A stretch of 64,000 nucleotides of DNA from DATBLY01 sp963705545 (GTDB lineage Bacteria > Actinomycetota > UBA4738 > HRBIN12), in NCBI GenBank assembly GCA_963705545.1, contig CAVPJX010000002.1, positions 186,001-250,000 on the forward strand. Reading direction: 5' to 3'. Every line of letters starts with the position of its first letter. Position 1 is the stretch's first letter. Made by a program: the position numbers and the translations under genes. Below, piece by piece: positions 36,741-45,423 of the stretch. The notes under the pieces were generated by a model, which was not told where the DNA came from, did no database searches, and saw nothing but the letters and a program-made list of their open reading frames with translations.

Positions 36741-37377
36741 CTACCCGTCGCCCCAGCTGTCGGCGACGGTCTTCAACAACAGGTAGGACGACGTGGCGCC
36801 CGGGTCCTGATGCCCGGCGCTGCGCTCGCCCAGGTAGCTCGCCCGGCCCTTGCGCGCGACGAGGGGGATCGTCGCGATCATCCCGGCCTCGGCCGCCTCC
36901 GCCGACCGCCGGACCGCCTCGCCCATCGACGCCCCGTCGGCGACGGCGGCGGCGAGCGCGTCGCGCGCCGGGATCAGGGCGTCGACCATCGTCTTGTCCT
37001 CCGGCACGGCCTTGCCGCGCGCCTGGACGCCCTCGACCGCCGCCGTCGAGCGCCGCGGACCAATCCGCGGCCGTGATCTCCGCCTTGCCCGCCGTGGCGG
37101 TGCCGAGCTGGAGGAAGAGCGTCCCGTACAACGGTCCGCCCGCGCCGCCGACCGTCGAGACGAGCGTCATCCCGACGGTCTTGAAGAACGCGCCGACGTC
37201 GCCTGGGGGGAGGCCGTCGACCTTCGCGAGCGCGGCCTGCATCCCACGGTCCATGTTGATCCCGTGGTCCGCGTCGCCGATCGCCGAGTCGAGCTCGGTG
37301 AGGTACGCCTTGTTCTCGGCGATCGTGGCCGCGAACGACTTGAACCAACCGACCACACCGTCGTACGGGACGCTCAA
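36741..37377 (-). CDS. dhaL: Dihydroxyacetone kinase ADP-binding subunit DhaL (copy 1), frameshifted as assembled
   Basis: About 211 residues when corrected. The first 112 codons from 37377 carry the Mg-ADP site AIGDADHGINMDRG. Frame then shifts near 37034-37046, where GGCGGCGGTCG has one base too many, and the second half (PEDKTMVDALIPARDAL, ATIPLVARKGRASYLGERSAGHQDPGATSS) continues to a stop at 36741. Binds ADP, which DhaM rephosphorylates, and passes phosphate to DhaK-bound dihydroxyacetone. An intact second copy lies at 39.5 kb. Confidence 0.88.
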
Positions 37378-37438
37378 CCGCTCACCCCCTTCGCTCCCGT
37401 CCCCGTGGGGACGGTCGGTCCGGGTCGCGGTGGGGTGA

Positions 37439-38440
37439 TCAGACCCCCCACCGCAGCCCGGCGGTCTTCACCGGCGCGTCCCACAGCCCGATGAAGTCGT
37501 CCGACATCTTCAACAGCGTGATCGAGCATCCCGCCATCTCGAGCGACGTGATGTACGACCCGATCAGGTTCCGCGCGATCGTGATGTTGCGCCCCTTCAG
37601 GAACCGGTTGAGCGCGTCGTAGACCACGTACAGCTCGATCAGCGGCGTGCCGCCCATGCCGTTGACGAACGCCAGGACCTGGTCGCCCGCCTTGAACGGA
37701 AGGTCGTCGACGATCGTGGTCGCCATCATGTCGACGATCTCGCTCGCGGTCTTCAGCTTCATCCGCTCACGACCCGGCTCGCCGTGGATGCCGATCCCGA
37801 TCTCCATCTCGTCCTCGCCGAGCTCGAACGTCGGCTTGCCGGCCGCCGGGACCGTGCAGGACGTGAGGGCCATCCCCATCGTTCGGCCGTTCGCGTTCAC
37901 CTCGCGGGCGACGTCGGCGACCTCCTTCAGCGGCCGCTTCTGCTCGGCGGCGGCGCCGGCGATCTTCTCCAGCAGGACCGTCGTGCCGACGCCGCGCCGT
38001 CCGGCCGTGTAGAGGCTGTCCTGCACGGCCACGTCGTCGTCGACCAGCACGGACTCGACCTCGATGCCTTCCGCGCGGCACAGATCGGCCGCCATCTCGA
38101 AGTTCATCACGTCGCCCGTGTAGTTCTTGACGATGTGGACCACGCCGGCGCCGCCGTCCACGGCCTTCGTCGCGGCCTCCATCTGATCGGGCGTCGGCGA
38201 GGTGAAGACCTCACCGGGGCACGCCGCGTCGAGCATGCCCATGCCGACGAACCCGCCGTGCATCGGCTCGTGTCCGGAGCCGCCGCCCGATACCAGGGCG
38301 ACCTTGCCCTGCACCGGGGCGTCCGCCCGGACGATCGTGTGCGGGTCGAGGGTGACCTTCACGAGGTCGGGGTGCGCCGCCTCGATCCCCGCGAGCTCCT
38401 CCCGGACCACGTTCGCCGGGTCGTTGATCAGCTTCTTCAT
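37439..38440 (-). CDS. dhaK: Dihydroxyacetone kinase substrate-binding subunit
   Basis: 333 residues, intact. Substrate-site SGGGSGHEPMHGGFVG with His57, and His219 in IGIHGEPG, the residue that forms a hemiaminal with dihydroxyacetone in the family. Works with DhaL and DhaM to make DHAP from PEP. AAGGAG six bases before the ATG. Second gene of the glycerol operon. Confidence 0.96.
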   Translation of the reverse strand: MKKLINDPANVVREELAGIEAAHPDLVKVTLDPHTIVRADAPVQGKVALVSGGGSGHEPMHGGFVGMGMLDAACPGEVFTSPTPDQMEAATKAVDGGAGVVHIVKNYTGDVMNFEMAADLCRAEGIEVESVLVDDDVAVQDSLYTAGRRGVGTTVLLEKIAGAAAEQKRPLKEVADVAREVNANGRTMGMALTSCTVPAAGKPTFELGEDEMEIGIGIHGEPGRERMKLKTASEIVDMMATTIVDDLPFKAGDQVLAFVNGMGGTPLIELYVVYDALNRFLKGRNITIARNLIGSYITSLEMAGCSITLLKMSDDFIGLWDAPVKTAGLRWGV

Positions 38441-38492
38441 CGCAACTCCTTCGCTCGTGGCGCTCCGGGGGGAGCTGCCGCCACTACGCCGA

Positions 38493-39225
38493 CTACAGGT
38501 CGAACGCCGCCTTCGCGAGCGAGCGCGCCGAGCACGCCGCCGATGATCGGACCGACGACGGGGATCCACGAGTAGGCCCAGTCGGACCTGCCCTTGCCGG
38601 GGATCGGCAGGATCGCGTGGATGATGCGCGGGCCGAGGTCGCGGGCCGGGTTGATCGCGTAGCCCGTCGGTCCGCCCAGGGACATCCCGATTCCGAGGAC
38701 CAGCAGCGCGACGGGGAGCGCGCCCGTGGCCAGCGCGCCGGCGAGGGGCTGGTCGCCCATCGCCAGACCACCGATCGACAGGATGCCGAACAGGAGCACC
38801 GCCGTGCCGATGATCTCCGTGATCAGGTTCGCGACGGTGTTGCGGATCGCCGGACCCGTCGAGAAGACCGCGAGCTTCAGGCCCGGGTCCTCGGTCTCGG
38901 CCCAATGGACGAGGTACGCGAGGTACACGAGAACCGCACCGATGAACGCGCCGACGAACTGTCCGGCGATCAACGTCGGGACGTCCGACCACTCGGTCAG
39001 GTCCACGGCCGCGAGGCCGATGGTGACGGCCGGGTTCAGGTGCGCGACGCCTCCCGACACGGCCACGCTCGCGAGCACGCCGACGAACACACCCATCGCC
39101 CACGCCCAGGTGATCACCACCCAGCCCGAGTTCTGGGCCTTCGACTTGCTGAGCAGCACGCCGGCGACGACGCCGTCGCCGATCAAGACCAGCAGACACG
39201 TGCCGACGACCTCTCCGAGGAACAT
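38493..39225 (-). CDS. glpF: Glycerol facilitator (aquaporin family), C-terminus frameshifted as assembled
   Basis: About 243 residues. Six membrane spans with two NPA-type loops: HLNPAVTIGLAA and GYAINPARDLGPR, the second with the Arg-Asp of glycerol channels. The frame from 39225 runs past the normal end; in another frame it closes as AKAAFDL, stop at 38493. Length 3n+1. The break lies in a GCTC GCTC tandem repeat (38513-38528), so a 4-bp duplication fits. ATG at 39225 or a GTG at 39237, with AGGAGG upstream. First gene of the operon. Confidence 0.9.
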
Positions 39226-39526
39226 CTCGGTGACCACCCCCTCCTCTGTTCGCGCCCCCCACCCCGGGGCGACGCTTTGGCGGTTCCAAGCCAAGGCCGT
39301 TCGACTCCGAAAGTCAACGCGACCGCAACAGGGCGTCACGTTCGGCAGGCCGTGTTCCCGTTCGGCATCGTCGAACGTTCGGCGGGTCGCGGTCTCGGGT
39401 CGGGCGCAAGGGCGTGGCTCGCCCGCCGAACTTGACAGTCCCAGTGGTGCGGTCGATGGTGGTCGCCTCGTGAGCGGCTCGACGGCAGGCCGGGGTCGTG
39501 TCGGGTCCACCGACCGCAGGCGCGCC
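39226..39526. promoter_or_regulatory. Control region between the glycerol operon and dhaL2, with GTTCGGC repeats
   Basis: About 300 bases without a gene. GTTCGGC occurs three times in the same direction (39341, 39361, 39378) and once inverted (GCCGAAC, 39425-39431). Minus-strand TTGACT near 39320 may be the -35 of the glpF operon, and TTGACA at 39432-39437 that of dhaL2. Likely binding sites for the nearby IclR protein. The rest is unremarkable. Confidence 0.45.
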
Positions 39527-40150
39527 ATGGATGGCGCGCTGGTTCGGCGTTGGATCGAGGAGTGGGCCGCCCTGATCGAGTCCAACCGCGACTTCCTCAC
39601 GCAGCTGGACGCCGCGATCGGCGACGCCGACCACGGGGTCAACATGCACCGCGGAACGGTCGCGGCCGTCGCGACGCTGCGGACGATGGACGGAGCCGCC
39701 CCCTGGTCGACGCTCGACGAGGTCGGCACGACGATCGTCTACCGGGTCGGCGGCGCGGCGGGTCCGCTGTACGGGTCGGCGTTCCGGCAGGCCGGCGCCG
39801 TGCTCGCGGACGTCCGGTTCGATGCGACCGGGCTGCTGGCCGCGCTCCGGGGCGCGCTGGAGGCGATCCAGAAGCTCGGCGCGGCCGAGCCCGGCGACAA
39901 GACGCTCGTGGATGCCTGGGTGCCGGCCGTGTCCGCCTTCGAGGAGGACCTCCGCACCGGCGGCGACGTCGGATCGGCGGCGACCGCCGCGGCGAAGGCG
40001 GCGGGGGACGGTGTGCAGGCCACGATCCCGATGCAGGCGCGGAAGGGGCGGGCCTCCTACCTGGGCGCGCGGAGCGTCGGTCATCAGGACCCCGGGGCCA
40101 CCTCGACGGCGCTGCTGTTCGAGGCGCTGTCCCGGGTCGTCCGCGCGTGA
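39527..40150 (+). CDS. dhaL: Dihydroxyacetone kinase ADP-binding subunit DhaL (copy 2)
   Basis: 207 residues, intact. The Mg-ADP motif AIGDADHGVNMHRG near 30-43 and ATIPMQARKGRASYLGARSVGHQDPGATS in outline match DhaL fully. Divergent from the glycerol operon and 3 bp before the IclR gene. Paralogue of the broken copy at 36.7-37.4 kb; it may replace it or serve another acceptor. ATG at 39527; a GTG 57 bases upstream is possible. No strong ribosome site. Confidence 0.92.
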   Translation: MDGALVRRWIEEWAALIESNRDFLTQLDAAIGDADHGVNMHRGTVAAVATLRTMDGAAPWSTLDEVGTTIVYRVGGAAGPLYGSAFRQAGAVLADVRFDATGLLAALRGALEAIQKLGAAEPGDKTLVDAWVPAVSAFEEDLRTGGDVGSAATAAAKAAGDGVQATIPMQARKGRASYLGARSVGHQDPGATSTALLFEALSRVVRA

Positions 40151-40153
40151 GCG

Positions 40154-40945
40154 ATGGATCGCCCGGGGGAGCCGCGGGGGACGATCCGCTCGGTCGATCG
40201 AGCGGCGCGGATCCTTCGGGCCCTCGGCACCGGGGCGCGGCTCGGTGTGACCGAGCTCTCCGATCGCGTCGGGGTGGCGAAGGCGACGGTGCACGGGCTG
40301 CTGCGGACCCTCGAGGGCCAGGAGCTGGTGGAGCAGGACCCGGACAGCGGCAAGTACCGGCTCGGGCCGGCGATGCTGCAGCTCGGCAACGCCTTCCTCG
40401 AGAACCACGAGCTCCGCGCGCGGTCGCTGCTGTGGGCGGATTCGCTCGCGACCAGGGTCGGTGAGGCGGTCCGCGTCGGGGTGATGAGCGGGCCGAACGT
40501 CCTGATCGTGCACCACGTGTTCCGACCGGACGACTCGGTTCAGATCCTCGAGGTGGGCGCCGCGATCCCGTGGCACGCGAGCGCGTTGGGCAAGGCGATC
40601 GTCGCCTTCCTCGAGCCTCACCGGCGCACGCTGCTCCTGGGCGGCGAGCTCAGGGCGCTCACGGGGCGCACGCGCGTCGACCCTCCGCAGCTGCGCGAGG
40701 AGATGGAGAGCGTCGTCGCCACGGGCGTCGCGTTCGAGGACCAGGAGGCCATCGTCGGCGAGGCCGAGATCGGATCACCGGTCTTCGATCACCGGGGGGC
40801 GCCGGCCGGCTCGATCGGCGTGGTAGGCCCGGTCGAACGGCTGGCCCCGGATGGCCCGGCCCCGACCTTGGTCGCCGCGGTCAAGGAGACGGCTCGCGGG
40901 CTGTCGCGCGAGATGGGCGCCGGTCGTCTGACCGCGCGGGGCTGA
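40154..40945 (+). CDS. IclR-family transcriptional regulator, probably of the glycerol operon
   Basis: 263 residues. N-terminal winged HTH (VTELSDRVGVAKATVHGLLRTLEGQELVEQD) and C-terminal IclR effector domain (VGAAIPWHASALGKAIVAFL, PVFDHRGAPAGSIGVVGP). Starts 3 bp after dhaL2. In Actinomycetota, IclR proteins such as GylR control glycerol genes, so this is the best candidate to bind the repeats at 39.34-39.43 kb. Effector could be glycerol-3-phosphate; that is inference. Confidence 0.88.
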   Translation: MDRPGEPRGTIRSVDRAARILRALGTGARLGVTELSDRVGVAKATVHGLLRTLEGQELVEQDPDSGKYRLGPAMLQLGNAFLENHELRARSLLWADSLATRVGEAVRVGVMSGPNVLIVHHVFRPDDSVQILEVGAAIPWHASALGKAIVAFLEPHRRTLLLGGELRALTGRTRVDPPQLREEMESVVATGVAFEDQEAIVGEAEIGSPVFDHRGAPAGSIGVVGPVERLAPDGPAPTLVAAVKETARGLSREMGAGRLTARG

Positions 40946-40961
40946 GTCGATCGCTCGTCGG

Positions 40962-40967
40962 TAAGGT
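40962..40967 (+). promoter_or_regulatory. -10 element of the hydroxyacid dehydrogenase gene, leaderless
   Basis: TAAGGT, six bases (GCGAAC), GTG at 40974. Confidence 0.5.
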
Positions 40968-40973
40968 GCGAAC

Positions 40974-42005
40974 GTGTCCACGCGCGATCCCGACACGCTC
41001 GAGGGGTTCCACGAGCAGGCGCGCGCGCGGCTCCCGGCCGAGGTCTACGGGTTCATCGCGGGCGGGGCCGGCGAGGAGCGGACCCTCGCCGAGAACGAAC
41101 GAGGCTGGAACGACTGGCTGATCCGGCCGCGCCACCTGCGCGGGAGCGGTTCGCCCGACGCTTCCACGGACCTGCTGGGCACGCCGATCGCCCTGCCGGT
41201 CCTCGTCGCTCCGTGGGCGTTCCAGGGGACCGCCCACCCCGACGGCGAGCTCGGCACGGTCAGGGGCGCCGCGGCGGCGGGGACGATCGCCGTCGTCTCG
41301 AGCCGGACGACGCGCCCGATCGAGGAGGTCGCCGGCGCGGGTCCGGGCGTGAAGTGGTGGCAGCTCTACGTCTTCCGGGATCGAGCCGCCTCCGCCGAGA
41401 TGCTCGAACGGGTCGTGGCGGCGGGGTTCGCGGGGATCTGCATGACGATCGACTTCCCCGTGGCCGGGATCCGGCTCCGCGACGCGGTGACCGGCTGGGA
41501 GCCCCCGTCGATCGAGTACGGAGATCTGGAGCAGGACGCGGAGCTCGGGTGGGACGACGTGGGCTGGGTCCGCGACCGGTGCGGAGGACTCCCCCTCCTG
41601 GTCAAGGGCATCCTTACGGCCGAGGACGCCGAGCTCGCGGTCGCGGCCGGCGTGGACGGGATCGTCGTGTCGAACCACGGCGGGCGCCAGCTCGATCGCG
41701 TGCCCTCGGGGATCGCGGCACTCCCGGAGGTGGTGGCCGCCGTTGCCGGGCGCGTCCCGGTGTTGGTCGACGGTGGGGTCCGCCGAGGGACCGACGTGCT
41801 GGTGGCGCTCGCCTTGGGCGCCCGCGCCGTGCTGATCGGCCGGCCAGCGGCGTGGGGACTCGCGGTCGCCGGCGCGGAGGGCGTTGCAGGCGTGCTGGCG
41901 ATCCTGCGCGAGGGGTTCGTGAACGCGATGGCGCTGTCCGGCTGTCGCGGCGTCGCCGACGTCGACCGTGCGCTGGTGACCCGCAGGCCGGCCGGGACCG
42001 GGTGA
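40974..42005 (+). CDS. FMN-dependent alpha-hydroxy-acid dehydrogenase/oxidase (lactate dehydrogenase-like)
   Basis: 343 residues. TIM-barrel FMN enzyme: VYGFIAGGAGEERTLAEN, LVAPWAFQGTAHPDGE, KWWQLYVFRD, and the active-site SNHGGRQLD with catalytic His, then LVDGGVRRGTDVLVALALGA. Oxidises L-lactate, glycolate or a related 2-hydroxy acid. Exact substrate not readable. GTG start fixed by the adjacent -10. Confidence 0.9.
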   Translation: MSTRDPDTLEGFHEQARARLPAEVYGFIAGGAGEERTLAENERGWNDWLIRPRHLRGSGSPDASTDLLGTPIALPVLVAPWAFQGTAHPDGELGTVRGAAAAGTIAVVSSRTTRPIEEVAGAGPGVKWWQLYVFRDRAASAEMLERVVAAGFAGICMTIDFPVAGIRLRDAVTGWEPPSIEYGDLEQDAELGWDDVGWVRDRCGGLPLLVKGILTAEDAELAVAAGVDGIVVSNHGGRQLDRVPSGIAALPEVVAAVAGRVPVLVDGGVRRGTDVLVALALGARAVLIGRPAAWGLAVAGAEGVAGVLAILREGFVNAMALSGCRGVADVDRALVTRRPAGTG

Positions 42006-42039
42006 CGCGCGGGACGAGCGTCTGACACCATCCGCCTCC

Positions 42040-42876
42040 ATGGCCCGGTTCGACCTGCACACGCACTCGTCGCGCTCCGATGGCACGCTCGAGCCTGCGG
42101 CGGTGGTGGGGCTCGCGATCGACCGTGGCCTCGACGGCGTGGCCCTGACCGACCACGACACGACCGAGGGGCTCGTCGAGGCCGCGGGCGCCGCCGCGGA
42201 CCGGATCGCGTTCGTGCCGGGCATCGAGTTCTCGGCCGAGTACCAGGGCGCGAGCCTCCACGTCCTCGCGTACTGGATCGATCCGGGCAACAGCGCACTC
42301 CAGGAGGAGCTCAAGCGGCTCATCGACACCCGGTTCCGCCGCGGCGAGATGATGGTCGTGAAGCTGCAGGACCTCGGCTACCCGATCACGTTCGAGCGCG
42401 TGCGGGCCTTCGCGGGCGACGACCTGATCGCGCGGCCGCACGTCGCGCAGGCGATGGTCGAGGCGGGCATCGTCGCGACGGAGAAGGAGGCGTTCGACCG
42501 GTTCATCAGCGACGACGGTCCCGCCTACGTGCCGAAGCACGCCCTGGATCCGGTGGATGCGCTCCGGCTGATCCGCGGCGCGGGTGGCGCGTGCGTGCTC
42601 GCCCACCCCGGGATGTGGAGGGGCTCGGGCGCGGTCCCCGATGAGCTGATCGAGGCGATGGCCGCCGGAGGCATGGCCGGGCTCGAGGTCGATCATCCGG
42701 ACCACGACGCGGAGCAGCGCGCGCGGTACCGGTCGATGGCCGAGCGGCTGGACCTGGTGCCGACGGGCGCGTCCGACTGCCACGGGGAGCGGTACGGGTT
42801 CCGGCTCGGCGCCGAGACGACGCCGGCCGAGCTGGTCGCGGAGCTCGAACGCCGCGCCGGCGATCGCTCGGGGTAG
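42040..42876 (+). CDS. PHP-domain phosphoesterase (RNase AM/YciV-like)
   Basis: 278 residues. Metal ligands typical of the PHP fold: DLHTHSSRSDGT at 5-16, LTDHDTTEG, PGIEFSAEY, RPHVAQAM, LAHPGMWRGSG, and SDCHG near the end. Members hydrolyse 3'-phosphoadenosine 5'-phosphate or short RNA 5' ends, or histidinol phosphate. The order and length fit the YciV/TrpH group best. Followed 7 bp later by a HAD gene on the same strand. Confidence 0.88.
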   Translation: MARFDLHTHSSRSDGTLEPAAVVGLAIDRGLDGVALTDHDTTEGLVEAAGAAADRIAFVPGIEFSAEYQGASLHVLAYWIDPGNSALQEELKRLIDTRFRRGEMMVVKLQDLGYPITFERVRAFAGDDLIARPHVAQAMVEAGIVATEKEAFDRFISDDGPAYVPKHALDPVDALRLIRGAGGACVLAHPGMWRGSGAVPDELIEAMAAGGMAGLEVDHPDHDAEQRARYRSMAERLDLVPTGASDCHGERYGFRLGAETTPAELVAELERRAGDRSG

Positions 42877-42883
42877 CGGGGCG

Positions 42884-43558
42884 ATGGGACGAACCGTCGA
42901 CGTCGTCTTCTTCGATATCGGCGGGGTGATGTACGACGACACGGTCTACGCGCGTGCGCTGGACCGCGGGCTCCGTGAGCTGGGCGCCACGTTCCGCGAC
43001 GAGGAGTTCGCCGAGGAATACGGGGAGGCGAGGGCCGAGCAGTCGGGGTCGTTCCGGGATCGCTTGGCGCGTCGGTTCCTCGGGCCGGACGCCGACGTCG
43101 AGGCGCTCGAGCGCATCGCGGCCCGCTACTGGTCGTACCCGCCCGGGTCGCTGTATCCCGACGTCGAGCCGTGCCTGCGGGAGCTGGCCGACGGGCATCG
43201 CCTCGGCATCGTGGCGAACCAGCCGAGCGCGGTCCGCGACGCGCTCGAACGCGACGGGGTCGCCCGGTTCTTCGAGCTCTGGAACGTGTCCGAGGACGTC
43301 GGGCTCGAGAAGCCGGATCCGCGGCTGTACGCGCGAGCCGTGACGGCGGCGGGCGTCCCGGCGGAGCGGACCGTGATGGTCGGCGACCGGCTCGACCGCG
43401 ACGTGCGCCCGGCGCATGCCGCGGGCATGCGGACCGTCTGGGTCCTCCGGGGTGAGGCGCCCGACCGCCCGACCGCGTCGCAGCTCGCCGAGCCCGACGC
43501 CGCGATCGCGGGCCTGGACCTGCTGGCGTCCGCGCTGGACCGGCTCGGGCCCGCGTAG
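42884..43558 (+). CDS. HAD-superfamily hydrolase
   Basis: 224 residues. Motif I is FFDIGGVMYD: the nucleophile Asp is present but the second Asp of DxD is Gly, as in many epoxide-hydrolase/YihX-like HADs. Motif II region IVANQPS, motif III Lys in GLEKPDPRLY, and motif IV VGDRLDRDVRPAHAAGM are intact. Small-molecule phosphatase or dehalogenase-like; substrate unknown. Closely follows the PHP gene. Confidence 0.85.
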   Translation: MGRTVDVVFFDIGGVMYDDTVYARALDRGLRELGATFRDEEFAEEYGEARAEQSGSFRDRLARRFLGPDADVEALERIAARYWSYPPGSLYPDVEPCLRELADGHRLGIVANQPSAVRDALERDGVARFFELWNVSEDVGLEKPDPRLYARAVTAAGVPAERTVMVGDRLDRDVRPAHAAGMRTVWVLRGEAPDRPTASQLAEPDAAIAGLDLLASALDRLGPA

Positions 43559-43561
43559 GGT
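43556..43561 (+). promoter_or_regulatory. -10 element of the NDH-2 gene, leaderless
   Basis: TAGGGT, six bases (GGAGCC), GTG at 43568. The -10 overlaps the stop codon of the HAD gene. Confidence 0.45.
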
Positions 43562-43567
43562 GGAGCC

Positions 43568-44863
43568 GTGGCCTCGCAACGGATCCTGATCGTGGGCGGG
43601 GGCTTCGCCGGAACCTACGCCGCGCTCGAGATGCGCGCGCTCGCCGACGCCGGGCATCGCGTGACGCTCGTCTCCACCGAGAACTTCATGCAGTACCAGC
43701 CGTTCCTGCCCGAGGTCGCCTCAGGGACGATCGATCCGCGCGCGGTCGTGGTGCCGCTGCGCCCGCTCCTCCGGCACGTCACGGTCGTGATCGGCGAGGT
43801 GCTGGAGATCGACCACGACGCGCGACGCGTCCGGGTCCGGATCCCCGACGACGGCACGACGGAGCTCGAGTACGACGTGATCGTCCTGGCGGCGGGATCG
43901 TGGTCGCGGGTGCTCCCGATCCCGGGGCTCGCCGAGCACGGCGTGGGCTTCAAGACGGTGCAGGAGGCGATCTGGCTCCGCAACCACGTGCTGTCACGGC
44001 TCGACCTGGCGTCGGAGACCGACGACCCCGAGCGGCGCCGTTCGGCGCTCACCTTCGTGTTCGTCGGCGGTGGGTACGCGGGTGTCGAGGCGCTGGGCGA
44101 GCTCGAGGACCTCGCGCGCGACGCGCTGTCGAGCTATCCGATGCTCTCGCGCGCGGACATGCGATGGATCATGGTCGAGGCGGCGGACCGGATCCTCCCG
44201 GAGCTCCCGCCGGACCTGGCGGACTATGCGCGCCTGCGGCTGGTCCACCGTGGGATCGAGGTGCTCACGACCACGCGGCTCGAGTCGGCCATCGACGGAC
44301 GCATCGTGCTCTCGGACGAGCAGGACTTCCGGGCGGACACGCTCGTGTGGACGGCCGGCGTCAAGCCGTCGCCGCTCGCCGCCGCGTCCGGGTTTCCGCT
44401 CGACGATCGCGGACGGGTCGTCGTCGACGAGCACCTGCGCGTGGATGGGATCTCGGGCGCCTGGTCGGCGGGCGACATCGCCGCGGTCCCCGATCGCACG
44501 ACGGGCGGGCTCACGCCTCCGACCGCCCAACACGCGCTGCGGGAGGGGCGCCGGCTCGGCCGCAACGTCGTGGCGTCGATCCTGGGCGGCCCGCTGGAGC
44601 CGTTCGTCTGGCGCAACGTCGGCGGGGTCTGCTCGCTCGGCCGCTACAAGGGCGTGGCGAACATCCGAGGGATCAAGGTGAAGGGCTTCCTCGGCTGGTT
44701 CCTGCACCGCACGTACCACCTGCTGGCGATGCCGACGATCGGCCGTCGCGTGCGGATCGCGATCGACTGGACGATCGCGCTGCTGTTCCCGCGCGACATC
44801 GCGCAGCTCGGATCGTTCGAGCACCCGCGCGAGCCGTTCGAGCGCGCCGCCAGCGGCGACTGA
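43568..44863 (+). CDS. ndh: Type II NADH dehydrogenase (NDH-2)
   Basis: 431 residues. Two Rossmann folds: FAD site RILIVGGGFAGTYAAL at 5-20 and NADH site LTFVFVGGGYAGVEALGELED; late VWSAGDIAAVPD-type FAD motif (GAWSAGDIAAVPD) and a C-terminal amphipathic membrane-binding region (GWFLHRTYHLLAMP). Passes electrons from NADH to quinone without proton pumping. GTG start next to the -10. Confidence 0.93.
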   Translation: MASQRILIVGGGFAGTYAALEMRALADAGHRVTLVSTENFMQYQPFLPEVASGTIDPRAVVVPLRPLLRHVTVVIGEVLEIDHDARRVRVRIPDDGTTELEYDVIVLAAGSWSRVLPIPGLAEHGVGFKTVQEAIWLRNHVLSRLDLASETDDPERRRSALTFVFVGGGYAGVEALGELEDLARDALSSYPMLSRADMRWIMVEAADRILPELPPDLADYARLRLVHRGIEVLTTTRLESAIDGRIVLSDEQDFRADTLVWTAGVKPSPLAAASGFPLDDRGRVVVDEHLRVDGISGAWSAGDIAAVPDRTTGGLTPPTAQHALREGRRLGRNVVASILGGPLEPFVWRNVGGVCSLGRYKGVANIRGIKVKGFLGWFLHRTYHLLAMPTIGRRVRIAIDWTIALLFPRDIAQLGSFEHPREPFERAASGD

Positions 44864-44891
44864 CGCGACCTCCGGCGACGAGGCGGTCCGG

Positions 44892-45359
44892 CTAGGCGCC
44901 CTTGCGCCGCTGCTTCTGGAGCTCGCTCGCGGCCTGCAGGGCCTTGTGGCTGCGCGCGATGTCGGGCATCTCGTGCCCGCCCGCGAGCTCCTCGGCGGCC
45001 CACCGCGTGAGGTCCCGGATCGAGATGATCCCCGCGACCCGGCCGCGGTCCACCACGGGCAGGTGGCGGATGTTCCGCGACACCATCAGCTCGGCCGCCA
45101 CCGTGATGTCGGTCTTCGAGGACACGGTTTCGATGTCACGCCGGGTCATCCCGTGCGCGACCCGGACGGAATGCGGATCGCCGCCCGCCGCCACCAGGTT
45201 CACGATGTCGCGCTCGGTCACGATGCCGGAGAGCTTCTTCCCCTCGAGGACGACGACCGAGGAGATGCCGTTCGAGCGCATCGTCTTCGCGACGTCGGCG
45301 AACGTGTCGTCGGCATCGGCCGTCTTCACGTCGGTGTGCATGATGTCGCCGATCAGCAT
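44892..45359 (-). CDS. Two-CBS-domain protein
   Basis: 155 residues: CBS 1 about 5-60 (ADDTFADVAKTMRSNGISSVVVLEG, GIVTERDIV), CBS 2 about 70-125 (RNIRHLPVVDRGRVAGIISIRDLTRW), plus a basic C-terminal helix (LQKQRRKGA). Binds adenosyl ligands as an energy sensor; the target is unknown. GGAGG before the ATG. Converges on ndh. Confidence 0.88.
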   Translation of the reverse strand: MLIGDIMHTDVKTADADDTFADVAKTMRSNGISSVVVLEGKKLSGIVTERDIVNLVAAGGDPHSVRVAHGMTRRDIETVSSKTDITVAAELMVSRNIRHLPVVDRGRVAGIISIRDLTRWAAEELAGGHEMPDIARSHKALQAASELQKQRRKGA

Positions 45360-45423
45360 CGCTCCTCCTCGCATCCGTTGGCTCGGGTCGGTGGCCGTGG
45401 GCCGCGCTTCGACCGACAGCCTA

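Noticed and set aside
32720..38530. Programmed +1 frameshifting as the main explanation for the broken operon genes
   Set aside because: The break sites share no slippery codon, and one is a tandem duplication. Assembly error or mutation is simpler.
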